Origin: Deltaproteobacteria bacterium
GTDB taxonomy: Bacteria; Desulfobacterota; Desulfobaccia; Desulfobaccales; Desulfobaccaceae
Direction of reading: 5' to 3'
DNA: 45,815 nucleotides
Assembly: GCA_019309545.1 (NCBI GenBank)
Contig: JAFDGA010000015.1
Location: forward strand, 1-45,815
Below are positions 25,915 to 33,351 of the stretch, piece after piece; position 1 is the stretch's first letter; each line of letters opens with the position of its first letter. Made by a program: the position numbers and the translations under genes. The notes below the pieces were generated by a model. It worked only from the letters and a program-made list of their open reading frames with translations. It searched no databases and was not told where the DNA came from.

Positions 25915-26922
25915 CTAATTAAATTCATACACAAAGGAAAATATCGGGGTAACCGCGGCGTCCGTTTCTTTCCCGGCGACATCAATGTTGACCCCCAAAG
26001 CGAAATACAGCTTCTCCCAGGCCATGTACTCGATCCCGGGCAAAACGCTTACCAGGGCCGCGGGAGACATATTGGGTTTAGGCCCGATCAGCCGGCCGGC
26101 GTCCCAAGTGCTGGTCAGTTCCAACAAGCCGATCCACTTCTCCGTAAAGACCCATTCCGCCGCCAGATTAAGGGTAACAAAATCGCGCGGGTGATAATGC
26201 ACCTGGGGGGTATGACCCAGCGGATCCGAATCCGGCTCACCATCGGCAGTGAAATCCGTGGGCATGGAATACCACAGGTTGCCATATAAATAAAAGGGCT
26301 TTATCCACTTCGAAGTATTTAACCCTAAGGTAAAGGTATAGGCCCCGCCGCCTAGTTCATCGGTACCCAGATTGCCCGGTTTAAGATGGCGGAAGTGACC
26401 GGTGGGAAAATCAATCGCCCCCAGGGCGGTGATCGTCGGCCATGTCGCGGTTTCTGCTACTAACTGATATTTGGCGGTCAGGTTAAGATCGCCGATCCCC
26501 CCGAAATCCGCAGAGCGTTCTCCCCCCGGCCCCGGCTCGTTGACATCGCTGGCCCAGTTATGGGTGTAAGTTACCATGTCGATAAAGACTTCCATATTTT
26601 CGATGGGCCCATAGGTTAACTTGATGTCCTTGGAAAAATTGGTGAAATCGCCGCCCGCGGATTCTCGCTGCCAGCTCGGGCTAAAGCTGTCCACCACGCA
26701 ACTAACCGCGAAAGTCGGTTGAATAGCCCAGCTGCCCACATCTGGAGGCACCGCGGTATCGGTGATTATCGGGCCGAAAGTAGCCGGTGGTTCTTCCCAA
26801 GCAGTGGCTGAGGCCGCGGCCATGCTGGCTTCCGACTTTGTGGGCGGCTCTCCCCAAACCGTTGCCGGCAGCAACAGCCAGTTAACCAACAACAGCGTTA
26901 GCCAGAATCGGGTTTGCTTCAT
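25915..26922 (-). CDS. Outer-membrane barrel of the MetA/phenol-degradation transporter type
   Basis: 335 aa. A signal peptide (FWLTLLLVNWLLLPATVWGE) is followed by an Ala-rich linker and a beta-rich domain ending in FSFVYEFN, consistent with outer-membrane insertion. Repeated amphipathic strands (NLTAKYQLVAETATWPTITALGAIDFPTGHF; FVTLNLAAEWVFTEKWIGLLELTSTW) fit the PF13557 family often labelled MetA-pathway transporter. No phenol-degrading genes are nearby, so the substrate is unknown. CCTAG-flanked AAGGAGAA lies upstream of the ATG. It may be co-transcribed with the zinc-ribbon gene 15 bp upstream. Confidence 0.8.
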   Translation of the reverse strand: MKQTRFWLTLLLVNWLLLPATVWGEPPTKSEASMAAASATAWEEPPATFGPIITDTAVPPDVGSWAIQPTFAVSCVVDSFSPSWQRESAGGDFTNFSKDIKLTYGPIENMEVFIDMVTYTHNWASDVNEPGPGGERSADFGGIGDLNLTAKYQLVAETATWPTITALGAIDFPTGHFRHLKPGNLGTDELGGGAYTFTLGLNTSKWIKPFYLYGNLWYSMPTDFTADGEPDSDPLGHTPQVHYHPRDFVTLNLAAEWVFTEKWIGLLELTSTWDAGRLIGPKPNMSPAALVSVLPGIEYMAWEKLYFALGVNIDVAGKETDAAVTPIFSFVYEFN

Positions 26923-26937
26923 CCTAAGTTCTCCTTT

Positions 26938-27120
26938 CTAGTGATTTTTTTTGTCGCTGGCAAGGCCAGCGGGTTGAGTAAAATAGGGCGCAAAGAGATC
27001 AACATCTAACCGGACCATCAGATGACCACAGTAATCGCAAATGGCCAGGTGGTCATCAACCCCGGCGATGCGAGTTTCGGTAACCTGGCAGTTAGTACAC
27101 TGATAACAATATAAGGGCAT
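26938..27120 (-). CDS. Small zinc-ribbon protein (FmdB-like)
   Basis: 60 aa. Two CxxC pairs (CYQCTNCQ near the N-terminus and CDYCGHL in the middle) form a zinc ribbon like that of FmdB-type putative regulatory proteins. The rest is short and uncharacteristic. AAGGA precedes the ATG. It lies between the STAS-like gene and the barrel gene on the same strand, with small gaps, suggesting one transcript that starts at the structured RNA region near 27.65 kb. Confidence 0.75.
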   Translation of the reverse strand: MPLYCYQCTNCQVTETRIAGVDDHLAICDYCGHLMVRLDVDLFAPYFTQPAGLASDKKNH

Positions 27121-27147
27121 GGTTTCCTCCTTGGAAATACAATAATA

Positions 27148-27474
27148 TCAACCACCTGTAGCAGATTTGTCATGAATAGTTAAGATCTTCCACCCTTCCC
27201 CACCCTGGTGCCAGCCTAATCTAGGACATTCGCGACAGAGGGCCAACTTTTTTTCAGCAATGATTTGCTCCAGTCCTTCTTCCAGAAGCTTTAGGCTCTC
27301 CTGGTTTGCCTTGTGGATTTGTTGTAAATCAATGATGATGACCGGAAACAAAGTCAGGCCGGACCGGGCCGCTCCCAGGATCACATGAACCTCAGCAGGG
27401 TTGAGCCAGCCCGCAGGCAAAAGTCTTAGCTGACCATGCGAGACTTGTAAATGGAGTTGGAAATCTTTAGGCAT
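27148..27474 (-). CDS. Hypothetical protein, possibly STAS-like
   Basis: 108 aa, not confidently recognised. The central stretch VIIIDLQQIHKANQESLKLLEEGLEQIIAEKK alternates a hydrophobic strand and an amphipathic helix, as in STAS or anti-anti-sigma folds. The N-terminus (LQVSHGQLRLLPAGWLNPAEVHVIL) would supply the preceding strands. A purine-rich AAGGGGG lies four to five bases before the ATG. It follows, on the minus strand, a promoter-terminator RNA unit at 27543-27682. The gene could be controlled by read-through of that terminator. Confidence 0.5.
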   Translation of the reverse strand: MPKDFQLHLQVSHGQLRLLPAGWLNPAEVHVILGAARSGLTLFPVIIIDLQQIHKANQESLKLLEEGLEQIIAEKKLALCRECPRLGWHQGGEGWKILTIHDKSATGG

Positions 27475-27542
27475 CAGACCCCCTTGTCACCGGACGTCAA
27501 GATGATGTTGCGGGTGGAACTGGTCAACCGCCGGGCGAGAAT

Positions 27543-27591
27543 AAAAAAACCACGAGGGTCAAGGCATTTCAATGCCTCCTTACCTTCGTGG
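27543..27591 (-). terminator. Strong intrinsic terminator inside the leader
   Basis: On the minus strand an outer stem CCACGAAGG with CCCTCGTGG (one mismatch) encloses an inner stem AGGCAT with ATGCCT, and is followed by seven T residues (27549-27543). Position between promoter and gene suggests attenuation or the end of a small RNA. Confidence 0.8.
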
Positions 27592-27647
27592 CTTAGAATC
27601 GGCGTCTTTCGCCGTAATCAGCGGCAGGGATTCGTTCCCTTGATATA
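27543..27647 (-). ncRNA. Structured leader or small RNA of unknown class
   Basis: Minus-strand unit with three hairpins in order: AGGGA/TCCCT (27626-27640), CGGCG/CGCCG with loop AAAGA (27600-27614), and a large terminator hairpin (27543-27591). An alternative pairing, GCCG with CGGC, would compete with the second hairpin. Two sigma-70 promoters lie upstream, so an RNA of about 105 nt is expected, or a 5' leader of about 175 nt if the terminator is read through into the STAS-like gene. I compared it from memory with c-di-GMP-I, cobalamin and Moco riboswitches and found no convincing match. Confidence 0.55.
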
Positions 27648-27654
27648 ACACCAT

Positions 27655-27682
27655 TTTATAAGACTTCCACTGGCTCTGTCAA
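27655..27682 (-). promoter_or_regulatory. Proximal promoter of the structured RNA
   Basis: On the minus strand TTGACA (27677-27682) is 16 bp from TATAAA (27655-27660), or 18 bp from the overlapping TAAAAT. The predicted start is near 27647. Confidence 0.7.
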
Positions 27683-27729
27683 CCCTTTTTTCCGCACTCA
27701 GAACTTGTTTTAATTGCGATGCAGTTGCA

Positions 27730-27758
27730 TTAATAACACGACAATAAAACATTGTCAA
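27730..27758 (-). promoter_or_regulatory. Distal promoter with the same -35 block
   Basis: On the minus strand TTGACA (27753-27758) is 17 bp from TATTAA (27730-27735). The 14-bp block AAAAAGGGTTGACA is identical to the one at the proximal promoter, 76 bp away. Confidence 0.55.
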
Positions 27759-27917
27759 CCCTTTTTGGAGATAAAGCCCAAAATTTTTCGGCGCCAGTCG
27801 GGAAATAAGCCGATACCTATTGCTCTCCCGCCTTTTTCCTTGAAAATAGCCGGGTTTTGGCATGGATTTTAAGACTCTTAGTTGGCAGCAAGATTGGGCA
27901 TTTTTTGGAAAAAAAAC

Positions 27918-27946
27918 TTGACAACTCCAATGCCCCGAATTATTAG
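27918..27946 (+). promoter_or_regulatory. Promoter of the HMA-feoA-feoB operon
   Basis: TTGACA (27918-27923) and TATTAG (27941-27946) are exactly 17 bp apart. It diverges from the structured-RNA promoters. The leader to the first gene would be about 145 nt. Confidence 0.6.
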
Positions 27947-27968
27947 TGCTAATGAATAGCAATTGCTA
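27943..27968 (+). promoter_or_regulatory. Candidate operator at the feo promoter
   Basis: TTAGTGCTAA overlaps the -10 element. The perfect 12-bp palindrome TAGCAATTGCTA (27957-27968) lies at the expected transcript start. TTAG/CTAA half-sites resemble those of DtxR-family metal regulators more than Fur boxes. This is inference from pattern only. Confidence 0.4.
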
Positions 27969-28096
27969 AAAAACAAGATCGGGCAATGGACAGACTATGC
28001 CGAATTTGTTGCCCGGGGTGGTTTTCAGTTGTTTTCTTTGTGGAAAAAAATATATATTTATAGTTTGGCGCCTATAATGTTTAAGGAGATCAAATC

Positions 28097-28455
28097 GTGG
28101 CCGATTTTAACACCCTGTTGGATTTGCGGTCCGGTATTACCGGCATCGTGCATCACCTTCCGGGACGGGTGCGGCTATGGTTTTCTCCTGGCCATCTGAA
28201 GCACGCCGACCAGATTGATTTAGCGGCTTTTGAAAACCATGGCACCTTTATAAGGTATAAAAGTAAATCCTTAGGGCCTTTTCGGTTACCATTACCTATG
28301 ATCCGGAGAAATTGCCGCTCCCTTGGGGGAAAGCCTTTATTAATCAGGATAACGCCGCGGAGCGAGAAATCAGCCGGCGCCTGGCTGACCATCAAAAACC
28401 TCTTTCGGTAACCGATAGGGCCAAGCCTGCTAGTAAGGCGACAAAAAGCCGATAA
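28097..28455 (+). pseudogene. Frameshifted HMA_2-like heavy-metal-associated protein
   Basis: Reading begins at a GTG with AAGGAG upstream and gives GITGIVHHLPGRVRLWFSPGHLKH, the N-terminal signature of small HMA_2-type proteins. The frame continues to TFIRYKSKSLG. The expected continuation, FSVTITYDPEKLPLPWGKAF, is then in the -1 frame and runs to a stop at 28455. A single-base change in the run near 28278-28286 (GGGCCTTTTC) would restore one protein of about 119 aa. Both halves resemble family sequence, so the disruption is recent, an assembly error, or (less likely) programmed. Genes of this type occur next to feoA in related bacteria, as here. Confidence 0.65.
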
Positions 28456-28536
28456 GGAATTGGAATGATCCCGTAACCTGGGTAGTTCCCGGGGCAAATG
28501 CTAAAATTAAGGATCAGGAGGTCAAGATAAATCAAT

Positions 28537-28764
28537 ATGTGTCCCCTATGTGCGGTTGAGAATGGCCAAATGGTGGAAGTCATGCATATCCGCGGCGGCC
28601 GTGGTATGACTGGCCGCTTGGCAGTGATGGGTATTTTCCCTGGAACCAGATTAAGGATGGTCCAAAATGGCAAGCCCGGCCCGGTGATGGTAGCTCTTGA
28701 TGAAAAACGGTTTGGCATCGGTTATGGGATGGCCCACCGCATTTTTGTCAGACCCGTGGAGTAA
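28537..28764 (+). CDS. feoA: Ferrous iron transport protein A
   Basis: 75-aa cytoplasmic SH3-like protein that supports FeoB. Family features are GQMVEVMHIRGGRGMTGRLAVMGIFPGTRLRMVQNG and the closing FGIGYGMAHRIFVRPV. A Cys pair near the start (MCPLCAVENGQ) is a common variant. AGGAGG lies upstream, at a slightly long distance. It is followed 77 bp later by feoB. Confidence 0.93.
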   Translation: MCPLCAVENGQMVEVMHIRGGRGMTGRLAVMGIFPGTRLRMVQNGKPGPVMVALDEKRFGIGYGMAHRIFVRPVE

Positions 28765-28841
28765 ACCTTGGAACTTGCCTAACCTGACTTTTCCAAAGTC
28801 CAAACCAAAAATTATATATACATTGCCAGTAGGAGGAATGG

Positions 28842-30848
28842 ATGGCCGACGTAACCATCTGTTTAGGTGGTAGTCCCAATGCCGGTAAGACCACTGTCTT
28901 TAACAAACTGACCGGGGCCCGCCAGAAGGTGGGTAACTGGCCAGGAGTAACGGTCGAAAAGAAAGAGGGCGAATACTCTTATCAGGGTAAAACCATTCGG
29001 GTGGTTGATCTGCCCGGCACTTACAGTCTTTCCGCCTACTCCCTGGATGAACGCATTGCCAGCGACTTTCTGGTCAAAGAGCAGCCGGATGTCACCGTAG
29101 TGATCGTTGATGCCTCGATCCTGGAAAGCAACCTCTATCTTCCTATAGAGTTGTTGGAGTTAGGGGCCAACCTGGTGGTTGACCTGAATATGATGGATGT
29201 GGTGCGGCATAAGAAGTGGCAGTTAGATGTGGAAAAACTCTCCCACTCTTTGGGAGTGCCGGTAATCCCTACAGTGGCCAAAAAAGCCGAAGGGGTAGAA
29301 TCTTTACGCCAGACCATCCTGTCGGCTCGTGATCGTCGGCCGCCACCTTTAAAGGTTAATTATGGTCCGGAGGTGGAACCGGCTCTGAATGAATTGACTG
29401 ACCTGATCCAGCGCTCTAGAGATGGCTCTATTAATGCCCCCAGCCGCTGGCTGGCCCTCAAGCTCTTAGAAAACAACGCGCAGATCAAAGATTGGGTCTG
29501 GACCCTTCCCAAGGGAGAGGAAATTCTGCGTAAGGCTGAGGACTTAACCGCAGCCTTAAACGACCGGTTGGGGCGTGACCTGGAAACTCATCTGGTAGAA
29601 CGACGTTATAGTTTCATCTCCGGCCTGGTGAAAAAATGTTTTCGTAAGCCCCTGGGACCGGAGGAAAGGATCTCCATTTCGGATAAAATTGACCAGGTAG
29701 TCCTCAACCGCTGGTTGGGCATCCCGATTTTTCTGGTTTTCATGTGGCTTACTTTTAAACTGGTTTTTGATCTGGGTAATCCCCTGGCTGATTATATCGA
29801 TACCGGATTCAGCTGGCTGGCAGGGCAGACCACCGCTCTCCTGGGCGACACCTGGTTTGCTTCCTTATTAAGCGAAGGGATCATCGGCGGGGTCGGTTCG
29901 GTTCTGGTCTTTTTGCCCAACATCTTGATCCTCTTTCTGATGATCGGTATTTTGGAAGACTGCGGCTATATGGCCCGGGCCGCTTTTGTCATGGACCGCT
30001 TCATGCAGCGGCTGGGGTTGCACGGCAAATCCTCAATTCCGATGATCCTCGGTTTTGGCTGCAATATCCCTGGGATTATGGCCTGTCGGACCCTGGAATC
30101 TCCCAAAGACCGTATCTTAACGGTGTTAATCAATCCCTTTATGTCCTGTTCGGCCCGCTTACCGATTTATGTCTTATTTGCCGGAGCCTTTTTCTCCCAA
30201 CAGTCAGGCGCGGTGATCTTCGCCCTTTATCTCTTGGGCATCTTAGTGGCCATTCTGACCGCCTTATTATTCAAAAATCTCTTCTTTAAAGGGGAATCCT
30301 CGCCGTTGATTATGGAGCTGCCGCCGTATCGTCTGCCCACCGTCAAAAACATCATAATGCATATGTGGCACCGGGCCAGCATGTTTATCAAACAGGCCGG
30401 CACCATTATCATGGCCGGAGTGATCTTGATCTGGTTGCTGGCCTCCATGCCGATGGGGGTGGAATATGCCAGTGAGCAGAGCTGGATCGGTCAGTTCGGG
30501 AAATTAGTGGGACCGCTTTTTAGCCCAGCCGGCTTCGGCTTCTGGCAGGCCGCGGTGGCGCTGATTTTTGGCATTGTGGCTAAGGAAGTGGTGGTCGGCA
30601 CCCTGGGAACCCTGCTGGCCAGCGGCGAAGAGGGATTGAGCAATGTCTTACCGCAATATTTTACCAGCCTCACGGCCCTCTCCTTTATGGTCATGTCTCT
30701 GCTTTATATCCCCTGCTTTGCTACTATTGGAGTAATTAAAAGCGAGACCAACTCCTGGAAGTGGACCGGTCTGGCCGTAGGCTGGAGTCTGCTGGTGGGC
30801 TGGACGAGCGCGGTGTTGATCTATCAACTAGGACAGTTGTTCGCTTGA
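28842..30848 (+). CDS. feoB: Ferrous iron transporter B
   Basis: 668 aa. An N-terminal GTPase domain has G1 GSPNAGKTTVFN, G3 DLPGTYSLSAYS and G4 NMMD. A helical regulatory domain follows (about 170-270), then a polytopic inner-membrane domain with the repeated gate-like blocks (ILEDCGYMARAAFVMDRFMQRLGLHGKSSIPMI; INPFMSCSARLPIYVLFAGAFF). It imports Fe2+ under anoxic conditions. AGGAGG precedes the start; an out-of-frame ATG lies four bases earlier. No feoC is seen. The operon has a metal-regulator-like palindrome at its promoter. Confidence 0.97.
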   Translation: MADVTICLGGSPNAGKTTVFNKLTGARQKVGNWPGVTVEKKEGEYSYQGKTIRVVDLPGTYSLSAYSLDERIASDFLVKEQPDVTVVIVDASILESNLYLPIELLELGANLVVDLNMMDVVRHKKWQLDVEKLSHSLGVPVIPTVAKKAEGVESLRQTILSARDRRPPPLKVNYGPEVEPALNELTDLIQRSRDGSINAPSRWLALKLLENNAQIKDWVWTLPKGEEILRKAEDLTAALNDRLGRDLETHLVERRYSFISGLVKKCFRKPLGPEERISISDKIDQVVLNRWLGIPIFLVFMWLTFKLVFDLGNPLADYIDTGFSWLAGQTTALLGDTWFASLLSEGIIGGVGSVLVFLPNILILFLMIGILEDCGYMARAAFVMDRFMQRLGLHGKSSIPMILGFGCNIPGIMACRTLESPKDRILTVLINPFMSCSARLPIYVLFAGAFFSQQSGAVIFALYLLGILVAILTALLFKNLFFKGESSPLIMELPPYRLPTVKNIIMHMWHRASMFIKQAGTIIMAGVILIWLLASMPMGVEYASEQSWIGQFGKLVGPLFSPAGFGFWQAAVALIFGIVAKEVVVGTLGTLLASGEEGLSNVLPQYFTSLTALSFMVMSLLYIPCFATIGVIKSETNSWKWTGLAVGWSLLVGWTSAVLIYQLGQLFA

Positions 30849-30998
30849 TTCAGCTAAGATTACTTTATCGGTCCATCGGTTAAATGACCGAATAGGGTCA
30901 CTTCCTCCTGAGGAGCTCTAATTTAGCCGCTTCTGACCGGCAATTTCAGTTCTTCATCAAGATTCTGCCCGATAAGGGACAATGACGTCAAAGTAAGG

Positions 30999-31026
30999 TT
31001 GACTAACCGGTGCAATCTGCTAAAAT
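30999..31026 (+). promoter_or_regulatory. Promoter very close to the nucleoside-phosphorylase start
   Basis: TTGACT (30999-31004) and TAAAAT (31021-31026) are 16 bp apart. The predicted transcript start (about 31033) lies within 3 nt of the ATG at 31036, which would make the mRNA almost leaderless. Confidence 0.45.
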
Positions 31027-31035
31027 CCATGGACA

Positions 31036-31788
31036 ATGCCTAATAATCCGGAGCTGGAGGATGAGGCGGTAGTCATTGCTCCCCGCCGGGGTCGAGGCGA
31101 AGATTCGGTGTCGCCGCGGGTAATAATGACCTTTGTCCGCCGGGATTACCAATATCTTTGCCGTCTGGCGGGTGCCCAGGGAAGCAGACGCGAGTTCGCC
31201 GACTGCCCGTTTCGGCAGGGGGTTTGGAACGGACGGCCTATTACCATTGTTGGTCCGGCTCCGGGAGCCCCCTATGCCGTGTTAGTGATGGAAAAATTGA
31301 TTGCTCTGGGGGCACGGGCCATCCTGGGGCTGGGTTGGTGTGGCTCTCTGCAGGCCGGTTTATGCATAGGCGACCTGGTAATTCCGACCGCGGCGCACAG
31401 CGAAGAGGGTACCTCTATCCATTACCCCTGTTGCGGACCAGAATCCGGTCCTGATCCAACTCTGGTTCAACTGCTGAGCCAGGAATTGTGTCGCGGCGGT
31501 CATGCTTTTCGCACTGGCAAAGTTTGGACCACCGATGCCTTTTATCGGGAAACCGTCCATAAGGTCAAAACCTACGGAGAGCGAGGTATGCTGGCGGTGG
31601 AGATGGAAATGTCGGCGCTGTTCACCGTGGGACAGTTCCGCCAGGCGGCCGTGGCCGGGTTGCTAATAGTCTCCGATGAATTATTTACGCTGACCTGGCA
31701 ACACGGATTTCGCAACTGGCGATTACGTCAGGCCCGCCAACAAGCTGCCCAGGTGGCCTTAGCGACCCTGGCGGCCTGGGAAAATTAG
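31036..31788 (+). CDS. Nucleoside phosphorylase family protein
   Basis: 250 aa of the PNP/UDP-phosphorylase superfamily, which splits nucleosides with phosphate (or hydrolyses related thio-nucleosides). Conserved blocks are GARAILGLGWCGSLQAGLCIGDLVIP (phosphate site) and AVEMEMSALFTVGQFRQAAVAGLLIVSDEL (ribose site, with the Glu-Met-Glu and Ser-Asp pair). The first 30 residues are not conserved. There is no clear ribosome site, and the promoter nearly abuts the ATG. A later GTG (SVSPRV) is possible. It heads a run of same-strand genes reaching tyrA. The substrate cannot be read from the sequence. Confidence 0.88.
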   Translation: MPNNPELEDEAVVIAPRRGRGEDSVSPRVIMTFVRRDYQYLCRLAGAQGSRREFADCPFRQGVWNGRPITIVGPAPGAPYAVLVMEKLIALGARAILGLGWCGSLQAGLCIGDLVIPTAAHSEEGTSIHYPCCGPESGPDPTLVQLLSQELCRGGHAFRTGKVWTTDAFYRETVHKVKTYGERGMLAVEMEMSALFTVGQFRQAAVAGLLIVSDELFTLTWQHGFRNWRLRQARQQAAQVALATLAAWEN

Positions 31789-31793
31789 GAACA

Positions 31794-32870
31794 ATTAACC
31801 CGATCAAGCCAACATTACGCCTCCTAGCCATTGATGTCGGCGGCGGCACTCAGGATATCCTGTTGTGGGATGCAGACCAGCCCCTGGAAAATGCCGTCAA
31901 GCTGATCCTGCCTGCCCCTACCCAGATAATCGCCCGGCGTATTCAGCGGCTGACTGCGGCCGGAGCTGACCTCTTTCTCACTGGCCGTCTCATGGGCGGC
32001 GGGGCCGTAAACCGAGCCATTCGAGGGCATCTGGCGCAAGGACTCAAGGTTTATGCCCGGCCAGAACCCGCCCTGACCGTTGCTGACAACCTCGATCGGG
32101 TTAAGGCCTTAGGCCTTAAGCTGGTGGACCAGCCGCCGCAGCAAGCAGCAGTGGTAACTCTGGGCGACGTCGACCTGGACGCCATAAATCGGCTGCTGGC
32201 TGACTTTGAGGTTACCCCGCCGAATGGTTATGCCCTGGCCGTGCAGGATCATGGTTTCAGCCCTCAACTCAGCAATCGGCGGTTCCGTTTTCAACATTGG
32301 GAAGCTTTTCTGCAGCAGGGCGGCCGGTTATCGGATCTGGCCTACAGTTCTCCACCGACTTATCTTACCCGGATGGCCGCCGGATTGGAAATCCTCCCCG
32401 GCGCTCTAGTAATGGATACCTGTACCGCAGGTATCAGGGGGGCGTTGCTCGATCCCCAGGCCCAGGCTCACCAAGAGAACGGCCTGGTAGTGGTTAACAT
32501 CGGCAACGCCCATACTTTTGCGGCTCTGGTCCGAAAGGACCGGTTGTGGGGCCTCTATGAACATCATACCAGGTTGTTGAATCCCGCAAAGTTAGCTGAT
32601 CATTTAAGCCGTTTTCAGGCCGGGACTCTATCCAATGAAGAGATTTATCAAGACCAGGGCCATGGCTGCGCCATTGCCCCGGATTATCTTAATGGACCGG
32701 CTTTTCGCTTCACGGTCATTACCGGCCCCCAGCGGCGGTTAGGCGAGGGTTTCCCGGCTCATTTTGCCGCGCCCTTGGGAGATCTGATGCTTACCGGTTG
32801 CTTTGGATTGGTGGCCGCGTATCTCGAATTTCAGGGTCTTAATCATATCCATGGAATTAGGCGATTATAA
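31794..32870 (+). CDS. DUF1786 protein (actin/Hsp70-like ATPase fold), unusual start
   Basis: About 358 aa if begun at ATT 31794. The conserved N-terminal phosphate loop LLAIDVGGGTQDILLWD lies at 31821-31871, yet the first ATG/GTG/TTG in this frame is the TTG at 31863, inside that block. Between the upstream in-frame stop (31677) and the motif only CTG, ATT and ATC codons occur. AGGA (31787-31790) precedes ATT 31794 and ATC 31803, and the gene is coupled to the phosphorylase stop. Later blocks (VMDTCTAGIRGALLD, GLVVVNIGNAHTFAALV) support the family. Function is unknown. The exact start is inferred. Confidence 0.75.
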   Translation: MNPIKPTLRLLAIDVGGGTQDILLWDADQPLENAVKLILPAPTQIIARRIQRLTAAGADLFLTGRLMGGGAVNRAIRGHLAQGLKVYARPEPALTVADNLDRVKALGLKLVDQPPQQAAVVTLGDVDLDAINRLLADFEVTPPNGYALAVQDHGFSPQLSNRRFRFQHWEAFLQQGGRLSDLAYSSPPTYLTRMAAGLEILPGALVMDTCTAGIRGALLDPQAQAHQENGLVVVNIGNAHTFAALVRKDRLWGLYEHHTRLLNPAKLADHLSRFQAGTLSNEEIYQDQGHGCAIAPDYLNGPAFRFTVITGPQRRLGEGFPAHFAAPLGDLMLTGCFGLVAAYLEFQGLNHIHGIRRL

Positions 32871-33339
32871 TTATACCGAAGAAATACTAGAGGATGAGCT
32901 AACCTCTTGGGTTGAAGCTGAATTTGCCACCCTGGTATTACCGGCGGTTTTGGAGCCAGGAAAAAACCGACGCCGGGTCAACCTTACCAGGGACGGGCAA
33001 TGGTTGGAAATCGATATTTGCCAGGAGTATCTCTGCCCCGAACCGCGCTGGATCCTGCGGGCCAGAATGAATATTTTGTTCGATCAGCAGATTGCTATTA
33101 TAACCTGTCTGCATGTCCTCCAGGGCCTGCGGGCTCAGGGTTTAGGGCGGCAGATGCTGGCCCGGTTGGAGAATCTATCCCGCCAGCTACAGATAACGCG
33201 GATATTGATTGATACCCCGACCCAGGAGGGCTGGAAATTTTTTAAACATCAGGGCTATCGAGAAGTAAAGTCTAAATCAGTGATGGTCAGCCATGGTCAG
33301 CTTTATTCCGTCCGGTTGGAAAAACTGCTTAGCGAATAG
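32851..33339 (+). CDS. GNAT-family N-acetyltransferase
   Basis: 162 aa from the ATG at 32851, overlapping the DUF1786 gene by 20 bp. The acetyl-CoA motif is LRAQGLGRQMLARLENLSRQL, followed by ITRILIDTPTQEGWKFFKHQGYREV, the usual GNAT end. The N-terminal half (FATLVLPAVLEPGKNRRRVNLTRDGQWLEIDICQEY) is not typical and may form part of the substrate site. The substrate is unknown. The 12-bp gap to the next gene suggests co-transcription. Confidence 0.8.
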   Translation: MELGDYNYTEEILEDELTSWVEAEFATLVLPAVLEPGKNRRRVNLTRDGQWLEIDICQEYLCPEPRWILRARMNILFDQQIAIITCLHVLQGLRAQGLGRQMLARLENLSRQLQITRILIDTPTQEGWKFFKHQGYREVKSKSVMVSHGQLYSVRLEKLLSE

Positions 33340-33351
33340 TGGAGTTGTAGA

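Noticed and set aside
27543-27647. c-di-GMP-I (GEMM) or cobalamin riboswitch
   Set aside because: A GAAA-bearing hairpin followed by AAGCCACG is superficially GEMM-like, but the conserved 5' GGCAAACC and the B12 box are absent.
27963-28199. 78-codon frame in the feo leader
   Set aside because: No family resemblance, overlaps the promoter-proximal leader and the HMA gene, and lacks a ribosome site.
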